Assembly (NCBI RefSeq): GCF_000455825.1
Contig: NZ_ATAO01000057.1
Coordinates: 16,270 to 80,269, forward strand
Source of the DNA: Microbacterium maritypicum MF109
GTDB taxonomy: Bacteria > Actinomycetota > Actinomycetes > Actinomycetales > Microbacteriaceae
Length of the DNA stretch: 64,000 nucleotides
Direction of reading: 5' to 3'
Below the pieces are notes generated by a model, which was given only the letters and a program-made list of their open reading frames with translations, was not told the DNA's origin and ran no database searches. This document shows, piece by piece, positions 15,840 to 25,224 of this stretch (the first letter of the stretch is position 1; each line of letters begins with the position of its first letter). A program made the translations under genes and the position numbers.

Positions 15840-16511
15840 TCAGTCTTTCACGTCGGCGTCGGCCTCTGCCTCCGGGGACTCCAGGTGACGGGCTTCGATG
15901 CGCTGCAGCAGCTTCTTGCCCAGGAAAGCCAGAAGCAGGAACAGGGCGATCACGCCGACGAAGATGTACCCGGCGAAGTGCACGCGATCGACCAGCTCGC
16001 GGAAGCTGCCGGCGGCAAGCGACGTGACGCTCACATAGGCGGTGGCCCAGAGGACACAGGCGGGAGCCGTCCATACCAGGAACTTGCGGTACGGGTACTC
16101 GCTCATCCCGACGGTGAGGGGAACCAGAGAATGCAGCACGGGGAGGAAGCGGGAGAGGAAGATCGCGATCCCCCCGCGGCGCTCGAGATAGTTCTCGGCG
16201 CGCACCCAGTTGTGCTCGCCGATCCGCCGCCCCAACCAGGAGACGCGGATGTGCGGGCCCAGCCAGCGTCCCAGCCAGAACCCGATGCTCTCCCCGATCA
16301 GCGCCCCGATCACGACCGCGACACCCATCGCGATGCCCTCCAGGGGAGTGGCGACACCCATGGACGCGATGATCACGATCGTGTCGCCGGGAACGATGAG
16401 GCCGATCAGGATGCTCGTCTCCAGCATCACGGCGAGCCCGGCGATGAGCGTGCGGGCGACCGGATCGATCGACTGCACGGTGTCGAGGAGCCAGATCAGG
16501 AGGTCGTCCAC
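15840..16511 (-). CDS. DedA family membrane protein
   Basis: 223 residues with five or six membrane helices. The family core is visible: 'LETSILIGLIVPGDTIVIIAS', 'GESIGFWLGRWLG', 'FLSRFLPVLHSLVPLTVGMS' with the conserved Arg, and 'WTAPACVLWATAYVSV'. DedA proteins are half-transporters, several of which flip undecaprenyl phosphate or phospholipids. Start is GTG 16511, exactly six bases after a TATCCT hexamer on the minus strand. It heads a three-gene minus-strand unit (DedA, App1, conserved protein) with gaps of four and one bases, and it diverges from pabB with only 41 bases between the start codons. Confidence 0.93.
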   Translation of the reverse strand: MDDLLIWLLDTVQSIDPVARTLIAGLAVMLETSILIGLIVPGDTIVIIASMGVATPLEGIAMGVAVVIGALIGESIGFWLGRWLGPHIRVSWLGRRIGEHNWVRAENYLERRGGIAIFLSRFLPVLHSLVPLTVGMSEYPYRKFLVWTAPACVLWATAYVSVTSLAAGSFRELVDRVHFAGYIFVGVIALFLLLAFLGKKLLQRIEARHLESPEAEADADVKD

Positions 16512-16517
16512 CCCATG

Positions 16518-16523
16518 AGGATA
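16518..16523 (-). promoter_or_regulatory. -10 hexamer TATCCT for DedA, superimposed on the pabB promoter
   Basis: On the minus strand TATCCT is followed by six bases and GTG 16511. Its expected -35 position, 17 bases upstream, coincides with the pabB -10 at 16541-16546, so the two promoters should exclude one another. Confidence 0.6.
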
Positions 16524-16540
16524 CGGGAGCCACCCGGTCC

Positions 16541-16546
16541 TAGGCT
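16541..16546 (+). promoter_or_regulatory. -10 hexamer TAGGCT for pabB, superimposed on the DedA promoter
   Basis: TAGGCT is followed by six bases (GGAAAG) and GTG 16553. The interval to the opposing hexamer is exactly 17 bases, the standard -35/-10 spacing. Confidence 0.62.
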
Positions 16547-16552
16547 GGAAAG

Positions 16553-17878
16553 GTGCCCGAACAGCTGAGTGCTCGTCCGCTTCCCGACTGGGTGGAGCCG
16601 TCGTCGGTGTTCGGGATGCTGGAAGCCGGGACCGCCGATGTGTTCTGGCTCGACGCCGGGGCTGACGCGATCACCGGATGGAGCTTCGTCGGGACGGGGG
16701 AGCGCTCGACGCTTCCGCGCGAGGTGCGCGTCGACGTCGTCGCTGCCGACCCTGAGCTGCCGCCGTTCACAGGGGGATGGGTGGGGTGGCTCGACTATGA
16801 GAGCGGCGCCGCCGCCGTCGGTGCACCGGTCGCGGGCCTGGAAGACGGCTCGGGCGGTTCCTGGCTGCGTGCCACCCGTGTCGTCGCCTTCGACCACGAC
16901 AAGCAGCGCGTCTGGGTGCTCGGGATGGAGAGCGACGTCGAGGACTGGGCGGCAGACGTCCGGGCACTGGTGGGGGTCCCGGAATCCGCGCCCTTCTCGA
17001 TGAGCGACCCCGATCGCCCGCCGCGTATCGCCGTCGCCCGACACGACCCCGGCGAGTACGCCGCACTCATCGAACGCTGCCGCGATCTCATCCGTGAGGG
17101 CATCGCCTACCAACTGTGCCTCACCACGCGCTTCACCGTGGCCGGCGCCCACGACCCGGTCGAGGTCTATCGTCGGCTCCGCGCCGCCACGCCCGCCCAT
17201 CATGGCGGATTCCTGCGCATCGGCGATCGCACCCTGTTGAGTGCCAGTCCCGAGCAGTTCCTCCATGCCGCGGGCGGAGTCATCCGTACCCGTCCCATCA
17301 AAGGCACCAGGCCCCGAAGCATCGATCCGGTCGAAGACGCCGCGCTCGCCGCAGAACTGGCGACGGACCGCAAGGAGCGCGCCGAGAACGTCATGATCGT
17401 CGACCTGATGCGCAACGACCTCTCGCGGGTGTGCGAGCCCGGGAGCATACGTGTGGAGGGTCTCTGGGTGGTCGAGAGCTATCCCGCCGTGCACCAGCTG
17501 GTGAGTACCGTGAGTGGGCGGGCGGCCGAGGGGACAACGGTCGAGGCCCTGCTCGAGGCGGCCTTTCCAGCCGGCAGCATGACCGGGGCTCCGAAGCTGT
17601 CGGCGATGACCCGGCTGCACGAGCTGGAGGGCGGGCCTCGCGGCGTGTACGCCGGATGCTTCGGGTACATCGGTGACGACGGAACCCTGGATCTGGCGAT
17701 GGTGATCCGCAGCATCGTGATCGAAGGGGAGCAGGCTGTGGTCGGCGCCGGCGGAGGGATCACCTGGGGGTCGATCGCGACCTCAGAGGTCGCCGAGGTC
17801 GCGACCAAGGCGAGGGCACCGCTCATGGCGCTCGGTGCCGGAATGCCCGGGCCCTGGCGTTCCGATATCCTGAACTGA
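16553..17878 (+). CDS. pabB: aminodeoxychorismate synthase component I family (PabB/TrpE-like)
   Basis: 441-residue chorismate-binding enzyme. The C-terminal catalytic domain shows '[12 protein letters not shown]', '[10 protein letters not shown]', '[12 protein letters not shown]', '[19 protein letters not shown]' and '[15 protein letters not shown]', the standard chorismate and Mg2+ site. The motif PIKGT places it with the aminodeoxychorismate synthase side: in PabB a Lys here attacks chorismate, whereas TrpE has Ala (PIAGT). Thus it should make 4-amino-4-deoxychorismate for folate. No glutamine amidotransferase is fused or adjacent; the partner is elsewhere. Start GTG 16553 is fixed by the -10 hexamer six bases upstream. 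Confidence 0.92.
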   Translation: MPEQLSARPLPDWVEPSSVFGMLEAGTADVFWLDAGADAITGWSFVGTGERSTLPREVRVDVVAADPELPPFTGGWVGWLDYESGAAAVGAPVAGLEDGSGGSWLRATRVVAFDHDKQRVWVLGMESDVEDWAADVRALVGVPESAPFSMSDPDRPPRIAVARHDPGEYAALIERCRDLIREGIAYQLCLTTRFTVAGAHDPVEVYRRLRAATPAHHGGFLRIGDRTLLSASPEQFLHAAGGVIRTRPIKGTRPRSIDPVEDAALAAELATDRKERAENVMIVDLMRNDLSRVCEPGSIRVEGLWVVESYPAVHQLVSTVSGRAAEGTTVEALLEAAFPAGSMTGAPKLSAMTRLHELEGGPRGVYAGCFGYIGDDGTLDLAMVIRSIVIEGEQAVVGAGGGITWGSIATSEVAEVATKARAPLMALGAGMPGPWRSDILN

Positions 17879-17897
17879 TCCCGCTTTTTCCATCAGA

Positions 17898-20489
17898 TTG
17901 GTCGTGCGTTCGTTGTCTGAGAACCTGTCCACCGCTCCTGCCGACGACGAGACCCCGTCGGCGCACGCCATCCAGAACAAGTGGCAGAAGTACTGGGCGG
18001 AGAACGGCACGTTCCTCACGGGTGGCGACGACGACACCCGCCCGCGTCGGTATGTGCTCGCGATGTTCCCGTACCCGTCCGGCGACCTGCACATGGGGCA
18101 CGCCGAGAACTACCTCTACTCCGACATCGTGGCCCGTTTCTGGCGCCACCGCGGACACAACGTCCTGAACCCGATCGGCTGGGACTCCTTCGGGCTGCCC
18201 GCCGAGAACGCCGCGATCCGGCAGGGTGCCGACCCTCGGGACTGGACGTATCAGAACATCGCGCAGCAGAAGGTCGGCTTCGAACAGTACGGCGTCTCGT
18301 TCGACTGGAGCCGGGTCCTGCACACGTCCGACCCCGAGTACTACCACTGGAATCAGTGGCTGTTCCTGAAGCTGTACGAGCGGGGCCTGGCGTATCGCAA
18401 GAAGAGCCCGGTGAACTGGTGCCCGAACGACCAGACGGTGCTGGCGAACGAGCAGGTCGTCGACGGACGCTGCGATCGCTGTGGAGCCGAGGTCATCAAG
18501 AAGAAGCTCACGCAGTGGTACTTCCGGATCACCGACTACGCGGACCGTCTGCTCGACGATCTGAACCAGCTCGAGGGATTCTGGCCGCACAAGGTGCTGC
18601 AGATGCAGCGCAACTGGATCGGACGCTCCGTGGGCGCCGACGTCGACTTCATGATCGAGGGGCGTGAGGAGCCGGTCACGGTGTTCTCGACGCGCCCTGA
18701 CACGCTGCACGGCGCGACGTTCTTCGTGGTCGCACCCGATTCCGACCTGGCGTCCGAGCTCGCTGCCGGTGCTTCCGATGACGTGCGTCAGCGCTTCCAG
18801 ACGTACCTGGAGCAGGTGCAGAAGGAGACCGACATCGATCGGCAGTCCACGGACCGCCCGAAGACCGGTGTGTTCCTCGAGCGCTATGCGATCAACCCCG
18901 TGAACGGCGAGAAGCTTCCGGTGTGGGCGGCGGACTATGTGCTGGCCGACTACGGTCACGGTGCGGTCATGGCGGTTCCTGCGCACGACCAGCGCGACCT
19001 GGACTTCGCCCGTGCGTTCGACCTGCCCGTCAAGGTGGTCGTCGACACGACGGCTCCCGTCACGGGCGCGATGCCGGTGATCGAGGTCGACGACGAGGGC
19101 GTGCCGATCGACACGGGCGCCGCGCTCGAGGAGCAGAGCCCCGCCACCACGGGCGTTGCACTCACCGGCGAAGGCCGCATGATCAACTCCGGTGCACTCA
19201 ACGGGCTCTCCAAGCGCAACGCCATCGCGCGTGCGATCGAGCAGTTGGAAGCGACCGGCACGGGTCGTGCCGCCAAGAACTACCGTCTGCGTGACTGGCT
19301 GATCTCGCGTCAGCGCTTCTGGGGCACGCCGATCCCGATGCTGCACGCCGAAGACGGCAGCATCATCCCGGTTTCCGAGGACAAGCTCCCCGTGAGGCTG
19401 CCGAGCGTCGAAGGACTCGACCTCAAGCCCAAGGGCACCTCGCCGCTGGGCGGTGCCGAGAGCTGGGTGCGCACGACCGACCCGCAGACGGGCGACCCCG
19501 TGCTGCGCGACCCCGACACGATGGACACGTTCGTCGACAGCTCGTGGTATTTCCTGCGTTTCCTCTCGCCGAACAGCGACACGGTGGCTTTCGATCCGGC
19601 GCAGGCGGCGCGCTGGGCACCGGTGGACTCGTACATCGGTGGTGTCGAGCACGCGATCCTGCACCTGCTGTACGCGCGCTTCATCACGAAGGTCCTGTTC
19701 GACATGGGGCTGATCGACTTCACCGAGCCGTTCTCGAACCTCATCAACCAGGGCATGGTGCTGCTCGACGGGCAGAAGATGTCCAAGAGCAAGGGCAACC
19801 TGGTGCTCTTCCAGGAGGAGCTCGACGCCCACGGCGCCGACGCCCTGCGTGTGGGGCTGGCGTTCGCCGGTCCCGTGGAGGACGACAAGGATTGGGCCGA
19901 CGTCTCGACGACCGGCGCCCAGAAGTTCCTGGCGCGCGCGATGCGCATCGCCGGTGAGGTGTCGAGCCCGGTCGACGTGGTGTTCGACGGCGGTGACTCC
20001 GCGCTGCGACGCGCGACGCACAAGCTGCTCGCCGAAGCGCCCGCTCTGGTCGAGCAGACGAAGTTCAACGTGCTGGTCGCGCGCCTGATGGAGCTCGTGA
20101 ACGTCACCCGCAAGACGATCGACGGTGCCGCCGGCGCGGCTGACCCCGCCGTCCGCGAAGCCGCGGAGACGATCGCCGTGATGCTCGACCTCATCGCTCC
20201 GCACACGGCGGAGGAGATGTGGGAGGTCCTCGGACACGAGCCTTCCGTCGGCCTGGTGACGTGGCGTTCCGCCGACCCGGCACTGCTGATCGAGGACACG
20301 ATCATCGCCGTCGTGCAGGTGGGCGGCAAGGTGCGCGCCCAGCTCGAGGTCTCGGCGCGTATCGGCGAGTCGGAGCTCGAGGCTCTGGCCCGCGCCGACG
20401 AGCGCGTGATCCGGTCGATCGGCGACCGCGAGATCGTGAAGGTCGTCGTGCGTGCTCCGAAGATCGTGAGCTTCGTCGTCAAGGGCTGA
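17898..20489 (+). CDS. leuS: leucine-tRNA ligase
   Basis: Class I aminoacyl-tRNA synthetase, up to 863 residues, the normal bacterial LeuRS length. The HIGH motif is HMGH (about residues 65-68) in '[15 protein letters not shown]', the editing CP1 domain occupies roughly 240-430 ('[20 protein letters not shown]', '[16 protein letters not shown]'), and the KMSKS loop is '[11 protein letters not shown]' (about 627-631). '[13 protein letters not shown]' and the C-terminal anticodon region are also intact. The start is uncertain: TTG 17898, GTG 17904 and TTG 17913 are in frame and none has a clear ribosome-binding site; TATCCT at 17864-17869 is a possible -10. It stands alone as a transcription unit between pabB and comEA. 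Confidence 0.97.
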   Translation: MVVRSLSENLSTAPADDETPSAHAIQNKWQKYWAENGTFLTGGDDDTRPRRYVLAMFPYPSGDLHMGHAENYLYSDIVARFWRHRGHNVLNPIGWDSFGLPAENAAIRQGADPRDWTYQNIAQQKVGFEQYGVSFDWSRVLHTSDPEYYHWNQWLFLKLYERGLAYRKKSPVNWCPNDQTVLANEQVVDGRCDRCGAEVIKKKLTQWYFRITDYADRLLDDLNQLEGFWPHKVLQMQRNWIGRSVGADVDFMIEGREEPVTVFSTRPDTLHGATFFVVAPDSDLASELAAGASDDVRQRFQTYLEQVQKETDIDRQSTDRPKTGVFLERYAINPVNGEKLPVWAADYVLADYGHGAVMAVPAHDQRDLDFARAFDLPVKVVVDTTAPVTGAMPVIEVDDEGVPIDTGAALEEQSPATTGVALTGEGRMINSGALNGLSKRNAIARAIEQLEATGTGRAAKNYRLRDWLISRQRFWGTPIPMLHAEDGSIIPVSEDKLPVRLPSVEGLDLKPKGTSPLGGAESWVRTTDPQTGDPVLRDPDTMDTFVDSSWYFLRFLSPNSDTVAFDPAQAARWAPVDSYIGGVEHAILHLLYARFITKVLFDMGLIDFTEPFSNLINQGMVLLDGQKMSKSKGNLVLFQEELDAHGADALRVGLAFAGPVEDDKDWADVSTTGAQKFLARAMRIAGEVSSPVDVVFDGGDSALRRATHKLLAEAPALVEQTKFNVLVARLMELVNVTRKTIDGAAGAADPAVREAAETIAVMLDLIAPHTAEEMWEVLGHEPSVGLVTWRSADPALLIEDTIIAVVQVGGKVRAQLEVSARIGESELEALARADERVIRSIGDREIVKVVVRAPKIVSFVVKG

Positions 20490-20589
20490 TCGACGTACGG
20501 GCTGATCGCCTGTCCTCCACGGAAGTCTCCTCGCACGGGGTTGTCCCCGGCAGGGGCGAATGCCGCCCGGCCGGAGGATCGACCGCGCC

Positions 20590-20595
20590 TAGCGT
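20590..20595 (+). promoter_or_regulatory. -10 hexamer TAGCGT, leaderless start for comEA
   Basis: TAGCGT ends six bases (GGCCGG) before ATG 20602. It would drive comEA-comEC. Confidence 0.58.
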
Positions 20596-20601
20596 GGCCG
20601 G

Positions 20602-21216
20602 ATGGAATCTCCGCAGGCACCCCTCCCACCTCGGCGCCGACTGCGTCTGAGCATCGGAGCGGCGGTGGTGCTGGCTCTCGTCGTGCTGTCGGCTGCCGTG
20701 GGGCTCGGGATCATGCGGGGGCAGGCCGCGCCTGTCGAATCGGTGCCGCTCGAAGACACGAGTACGGGAACAGGCGCAGGCCCCGAAGCGACCGATGACC
20801 TTTACGTGCACGTTCTCGGCGCTGTCGAGAAGCCCGGACTCTATGTGCTCGATCGTGACGCACGGCTCGTCGATGCGCTGGCGGCTGCAGGGGGAACGAC
20901 CGTCGAGGCCGATCTGGCCGCGGTCAACCTCGCTCGAATGCTCGAAGACGGAGAGCAGGTCGTCGTGCCGGCAGCCGGAGCCATGGCGGGTGGGCCCGGC
21001 GAAGTCGCACCGCCACCGGACGATGACCGGATCGACCTCAACACCGCGGATCAGGCGGCGTTGGAGACGCTCCCGCGTATCGGTCCGGCACTCGCGGAGC
21101 GGATCATCTCCTGGCGGGAGGAGAACGGCCGGTTCGCCTCGGTGGACGACCTCCTGGCGGTTCCCGGCATCGGGGAGAAGCTGGTCGCAGGCCTGCGCGA
21201 CGGGGTCAGGGTGTGA
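20602..21216 (+). CDS. comEA: ComEA family DNA-binding competence protein
   Basis: 204 residues: one N-terminal membrane anchor (about 18-36), an SLBB-like domain ('DLYVHVLGAVEKPGLYVL', about 70-125), and a C-terminal double helix-hairpin-helix ('DLNTADQAALETLPRIGPALAERII' and 'DDLLAVPGIGEKLVAGLRDG'). ComEA binds incoming double-stranded DNA outside the membrane and passes it to the ComEC channel. Gene order comEA-comEC with overlapping GTGAG junction is the usual arrangement. Whether this organism is naturally competent is unknown; these genes are common in Actinobacteria regardless. Confidence 0.95.
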   Translation: MESPQAPLPPRRRLRLSIGAAVVLALVVLSAAVGLGIMRGQAAPVESVPLEDTSTGTGAGPEATDDLYVHVLGAVEKPGLYVLDRDARLVDALAAAGGTTVEADLAAVNLARMLEDGEQVVVPAAGAMAGGPGEVAPPPDDDRIDLNTADQAALETLPRIGPALAERIISWREENGRFASVDDLLAVPGIGEKLVAGLRDGVRV

Positions 21217-23540
21217 GGGGACGAGACCTCCGGCTCGTGCCGCTCGCGGTGGCGGTGTGGTGCGTCGCGCTGCTGTGTGTGATGTTCCCTGCGGTCGCGT
21301 GGGGGTGCGCCGCCGTGTGCGGGCTCGGGGCGGTAGGCGTGCTGGCATCGGTCGTGCACCGTCGAAACCGCCATGGAGAGTCCTGGGCGCTCGGGGGCCT
21401 CGCCGTCGTCGTGCTGGCCGCGATGGCGGCTGCGGCGGTATCGGTCGGGTTCGCCGTGCCCGAGCGGGAAGCGGCGAAGGGGTGGGACGCTCGCGTGGTC
21501 GAGATCACGGCCGAGGTGACGTCCTCCGCATCGATCGGACGCGATGGGCGGCTGTGGTTCGAGGCGGTGACATCGACGCTCGGGCCGCCGGGCCGTGCGG
21601 TGGCGTCCGCCGCCCCGGTGCGCCTGGGGGTCGCCCCCGCCGAGGGCTTCGACCTCGGCGCGACGGTTCGGGTCGTGGGCGAGTCATCGGCGACGGATGC
21701 CGTGGAGCGCTCAGCGTTGGTCGTCTTCGCGAGCGACGCCGAGGTCATCTCGCCCGCGCCTGGTGTCTTCGGTGCGGCGGCGACGATCAAGAGCGTGTTC
21801 GTCGAACGGTCTCTACGCCTGCCGGAACCGGGCAACGGGCTGCTTCCCGGACTCGCGGTCGGCGACACGCGCGCCGTCACCGCCGAGCTGAACGACGACA
21901 TGCGCACCAGCGGGCTCAGTCACCTCACCGCGGTCAGCGGAGCGAACTGCGCGATCGTGGTCGGCGCGATCTTCTGGCTGACGGCACTGTGCGGAGGCGG
22001 CCGCCGGTTGCGTGTCGTCCTGTCACTCGTGGGCCTGGCCGGGTTCGTGGTTCTGGTGACTCCCGAGCCGAGTGTGATCCGGGCGGGGGTGATGGCGGCC
22101 GTGGGGATGCTCTCCGTGCTGTCGGGGAAGCCGAGCGCCGGGGCCGGGATGCTGTCGCTGTGCGCCACAATCATTCTGGTTGCGGACCCCTGGCTCGCGG
22201 CGACGCCGGGGTTCGCGCTGTCGGTCGTCGCCTCGGGTGCGTTGATCCTGCTCGCCCCACCTCTGGCGCGCGGCTTGGCTCGGGGGATGCCGCGCCCCGT
22301 CGCGCTCGCTGTCGCGGTCCCGCTCTCCGCGCAGCTCGCGTGCGGCCCGATCATCGCCCTGTTCGCGGAACAGCAGTCGTTGGTCGGTATCGCCGCGAAC
22401 CTGATCGCGGGGCCCGCAGCCCCGGTCGCGACGGTGATCGGGCTCCTCGCCTGCCTCGCCGCTCCATTGCCGGTGCTCGCTGACCTGCTGACGGCCTCGG
22501 CGTGGCTTCCCGCGGCGTGGATCGCGATGACCGCGACCACCACGGCCCAGCTGCCGGGCGCGCAGGTCCTGGTACCACCCGGCCTCGGCAGTGCCCTGGT
22601 GGTGGCGGTGGTGAGTGCGGCGATCGCCATCGTGCTGATGCGTGCCCCCACGCATCAGCCGGGCTCACGTGTGGAGCGGGCGGCTGCCTGGGGACGTCGC
22701 GGTGCGGCGGTGATCGTCGTCGTGGTGCTGTCGCTCGCCGGTTCTCGTGCGCTTCTCGACGGCCCCCTCGCCACGGCGACGACCCCCGACGCCTGGGCCG
22801 TCGCGGCGTGCGATGTCGGGCAGGGTGACGCGGTGCTCGTGCGCTCGGCGACCCAGGTCGCTTTGATCGACACGGGGCCGGAGCCCCAGCCACTGGCCTC
22901 ATGTCTGCGGTCGCTCGGCGTCGAGCGCATCGACCTTCTCGTCCTCACCCACTTCGACCTCGATCACGTCGGCGGGGCTGAGGCGGTGCGCGGTCGTGTC
23001 GACGTGGTCATGCATGGTCCGATCGCCGAGGACGCCGATCGACGCCTCCTCGATGACCTCGTCGATGGAGGCGCACGCGTCCACGCGGCGTCGGCAGGCC
23101 AGCAGGGCATGCTCGGCGAGGCCGCGTGGCGTGTGCTCTGGCCGCTGCGCCATTCCGCTGCTTTTCCCGACGGCAACGATGCGAGTGTGGTGATGGAGTT
23201 CGACGGGGGAGAGGTGCCCCGCTCGATCTATCTCGGCGACCTCTCGGCCGCGCCCCAGCGCATGCTGCAGCGTACGGCGAGGATGATGCCGTACGCCGTG
23301 GTCAAGGTCGCGCACCACGGCAGCGCCGACCAGGATCCCGGCCTCTACGAGGCGATGCGGCCCCGGGTGGCGCTGTTCAGCGTCGGAGCGGACAACGACT
23401 ACGGGCACCCACGTTCCGAGACCCTCGATCTCCTGGCGGCGACCGGTGCACATGTGCTGCGCACCGACGAACGGGGGCGCATTCTGCTCGGTCTTCGCGA
23501 CGGCGAACTGCAGGTCTGGACGGAGAAGCCTGCCGGATGA
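21213..23540 (+). CDS. comEC: ComEC/Rec2 family DNA uptake channel protein
   Basis: 775 residues. N-terminal helices (about 1-75) precede a soluble OB-like region, then the competence domain with many membrane helices ('SHLTAVSGANCAIVVGAI' is the family signature, about residue 235), and a C-terminal metallo-beta-lactamase domain: 'VGQGDAVLV', 'LVLTHFDLDHVGGAEAV' (HxDxDH metal site) and 'KVAHHGSADQD'. ComEC forms the channel for single-stranded DNA; the metallo-beta-lactamase domain is thought to degrade one strand. Start GTG 21213 overlaps the comEA stop (GTGA). An intact metal site argues for a functional nuclease domain. Confidence 0.95.
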   Translation: MRGRDLRLVPLAVAVWCVALLCVMFPAVAWGCAAVCGLGAVGVLASVVHRRNRHGESWALGGLAVVVLAAMAAAAVSVGFAVPEREAAKGWDARVVEITAEVTSSASIGRDGRLWFEAVTSTLGPPGRAVASAAPVRLGVAPAEGFDLGATVRVVGESSATDAVERSALVVFASDAEVISPAPGVFGAAATIKSVFVERSLRLPEPGNGLLPGLAVGDTRAVTAELNDDMRTSGLSHLTAVSGANCAIVVGAIFWLTALCGGGRRLRVVLSLVGLAGFVVLVTPEPSVIRAGVMAAVGMLSVLSGKPSAGAGMLSLCATIILVADPWLAATPGFALSVVASGALILLAPPLARGLARGMPRPVALAVAVPLSAQLACGPIIALFAEQQSLVGIAANLIAGPAAPVATVIGLLACLAAPLPVLADLLTASAWLPAAWIAMTATTTAQLPGAQVLVPPGLGSALVVAVVSAAIAIVLMRAPTHQPGSRVERAAAWGRRGAAVIVVVVLSLAGSRALLDGPLATATTPDAWAVAACDVGQGDAVLVRSATQVALIDTGPEPQPLASCLRSLGVERIDLLVLTHFDLDHVGGAEAVRGRVDVVMHGPIAEDADRRLLDDLVDGGARVHAASAGQQGMLGEAAWRVLWPLRHSAAFPDGNDASVVMEFDGGEVPRSIYLGDLSAAPQRMLQRTARMMPYAVVKVAHHGSADQDPGLYEAMRPRVALFSVGADNDYGHPRSETLDLLAATGAHVLRTDERGRILLGLRDGELQVWTEKPAG

Positions 23541-23589
23541 GCCGCTCGGATCAGCCTCGAAGGAGCGGAACCATGTCGGCGACCGCCGG

Positions 23590-23595
23590 TAGGCT
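23590..23595 (+). promoter_or_regulatory. -10 hexamer TAGGCT, leaderless start for holA
   Basis: TAGGCT is followed by six bases (GGATCC) and ATG 23602, the same hexamer and spacing as at pabB. Confidence 0.62.
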
Positions 23596-23601
23596 GGATC
23601 C

Positions 23602-24639
23602 ATGGCAGCTTCGCGAACCCCTTCCCGCGGCGGCGCGAAGCCCACCAAGATCCCGCAGGTCTCCTGGCGTGAGCCGCACCCCGCTCCGATCGTGCTCGTG
23701 TCGGGCCCGGAAGAGGTCTGCGCCGAGCGCGCGATCGCCGGCGTTCGCGACTACCTCCGTGCCGAGGACCCCGCGCTCGAAGTGAGTGACGTACGGGCCG
23801 ATGATTACGCACCCGGAACGCTGCTCTCCCTCACATCGCCGTCCTTGTTCGGGGAACCACGTCTCGTCCGCGTCTCCGGCGTGGAGAAGTGCTCCGATGC
23901 CTTCATCCAGGAGGCGGTGTCGTATCTCGACAACCCGCAGGAGGGCGCGACCGTCATCCTTCGCCACACGGGCGCCAGCGTGCGAGGCAAGAAGCTGCTC
24001 GACGCTGTCCGTGCCGGGAACGGCGGCGGTATCGAGATCGCCTGCCCTGCCATCAAGCGCGACAGCGACCGAGTCGACTTCGCCGCCGGCGAGTTCCGCG
24101 CGGCGAAGAAGCGCATCGCGCCTCCGGCTCTTCGAGCCCTGGTCTCGGCCTTCGCCGACGACCTCACCGAGCTCGCCGCGGCCTGCCAGCAGCTCATCGG
24201 AGACGTCGAGGGCGACATCTCCGAAGACATCGTCACCAAGTACTACGGAGGTCGGGTCGAGGTGTCGGCGTTCGTCGTCGCCGACACGGCCATCGCCGGA
24301 CGCTACGGCGAGGCCCTCATCGCCCTCCGTCATGCTCTCTCGTCGGGCGCCGACCCGGTTCCGATGGTCGCGGCCTTCGCCATGAAGCTCCGCACCATGG
24401 CACGAGTCGCCGGCAACCGCGAGCCGAGCCGCCAGCTCGCTCAGCGTCTGGGAATGAAGGATTGGCAGGTTGACCGCGCACGCCGCGATCTCGCCGGCTG
24501 GAACGAGCGGTCACTCGGAATGGCGATCCAGGCCACTGCCAGGGCCGATGGCGAGGTCAAGGGTGCGGCACGCGACCCGATCTTCGCGCTGGAGCGCATG
24601 GTCACCGTCATCGCCACTCGCCAGCCGTTCGGCGAGTGA
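23602..24639 (+). CDS. holA: DNA polymerase III subunit delta
   Basis: 345 residues, the normal length. The AAA+-like fold of the clamp-loader delta subunit is recognisable by 'PIVLVSGPEEVCAERAIAGV' at the N terminus, 'SLTSPSLFGEPRLVRVSGVEK' and the helical C-terminal collar 'AGRYGEALIALRHALSSGADPVPMVAAFAMKLRTM'. As expected for delta there is no Walker A motif. It opens the beta clamp as part of the replisome. Situated after comEC with its own leaderless promoter and converging on rpsT, the common actinobacterial order. Confidence 0.96.
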   Translation: MAASRTPSRGGAKPTKIPQVSWREPHPAPIVLVSGPEEVCAERAIAGVRDYLRAEDPALEVSDVRADDYAPGTLLSLTSPSLFGEPRLVRVSGVEKCSDAFIQEAVSYLDNPQEGATVILRHTGASVRGKKLLDAVRAGNGGGIEIACPAIKRDSDRVDFAAGEFRAAKKRIAPPALRALVSAFADDLTELAAACQQLIGDVEGDISEDIVTKYYGGRVEVSAFVVADTAIAGRYGEALIALRHALSSGADPVPMVAAFAMKLRTMARVAGNREPSRQLAQRLGMKDWQVDRARRDLAGWNERSLGMAIQATARADGEVKGAARDPIFALERMVTVIATRQPFGE

Positions 24640-24694
24640 TCGAGCGAGAGTGGCCAGTCGGATTCGACTGCCGGGACGCTCCGAGGCAATGAAG

Positions 24695-24725
24695 AAGGCC
24701 CGCCCCGAGGAACGGGACGGGCCTT
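24695..24725. terminator. bidirectional terminator between holA and rpsT
   Basis: AAGGCCCG (24695-24702) pairs with CGGGCCTT (24718-24725) and CCCG/CGGG extends the stem inside. TTTCTC follows on the plus strand and TTCTTC on the minus strand, so it can end both convergent genes. Confidence 0.88.
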
Positions 24726-24741
24726 TCTCAGAAGCTTCGGC

Positions 24742-25002
24742 TCAGAGGGAAGCGACCTGCTTGGCGAGAGCCGACTTGCGGTTCGACGCCTGGTTCTTGT
24801 GCAGGACACCCTTGCTGACGGCCTTGTCGAGCTTGACGGCAGCCTTCTTCAGGGCGGCCTCTGCGGCGGCCTTGTCACCGGCGGAGACGGCCGTGCGAGT
24901 GGTGCGGATGACCGTCTTGAGCTCGCTCTTCACGGCCTTGTTGCGCTCGCGCGCCTTCTCGTTGGTCTTGTTGCGCTTGATCTGCGACTTGATGTTTGCC
25001 AC
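24742..25002 (-). CDS. rpsT: 30S ribosomal protein S20
   Basis: 86 residues, highly basic, all-helical: '[29 protein letters not shown]' at the N terminus and '[20 protein letters not shown]' at the C terminus are the family hallmarks. S20 binds 16S rRNA during early small-subunit assembly. Start GTG 25002 is used because ANIKSQIK immediately follows the initiator in S20 proteins; upstream in-frame codons do not fit the family. A TAGACT hexamer on the minus strand at 25105-25110 could be its -10, giving an untranslated leader of about 95 bases where S20-type autoregulation could act. Confidence 0.98.
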   Translation of the reverse strand: MANIKSQIKRNKTNEKARERNKAVKSELKTVIRTTRTAVSAGDKAAAEAALKKAAVKLDKAVSKGVLHKNQASNRKSALAKQVASL

Positions 25003-25224
25003 GTGTGGACGCTTTCTGTACAGGAGTGTTCGGAATGCCGGCAGCAGAAGAGGGCTGCTGCACAGCGGTCGTGAGGGAAGAACCCACACGCAAGCCAAGA
25101 GTCGAGTCTACCAGCAGAGGGGCTGTTGACGCGAAACGACGAGGAGAATGCGAGACGCAGTCGCGCATTCGATGGTACCGGGTGCAGAATCATCACTATC
25201 TCGACACTGATGTCAAGGAGCCCC

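Noticed and set aside
17823..20237. An 804-codon minus-strand frame opposite leuS
   Set aside because: Shadow of the strongly biased leuS codons; leuS motifs are unmistakable and the antisense product shows no family signature.
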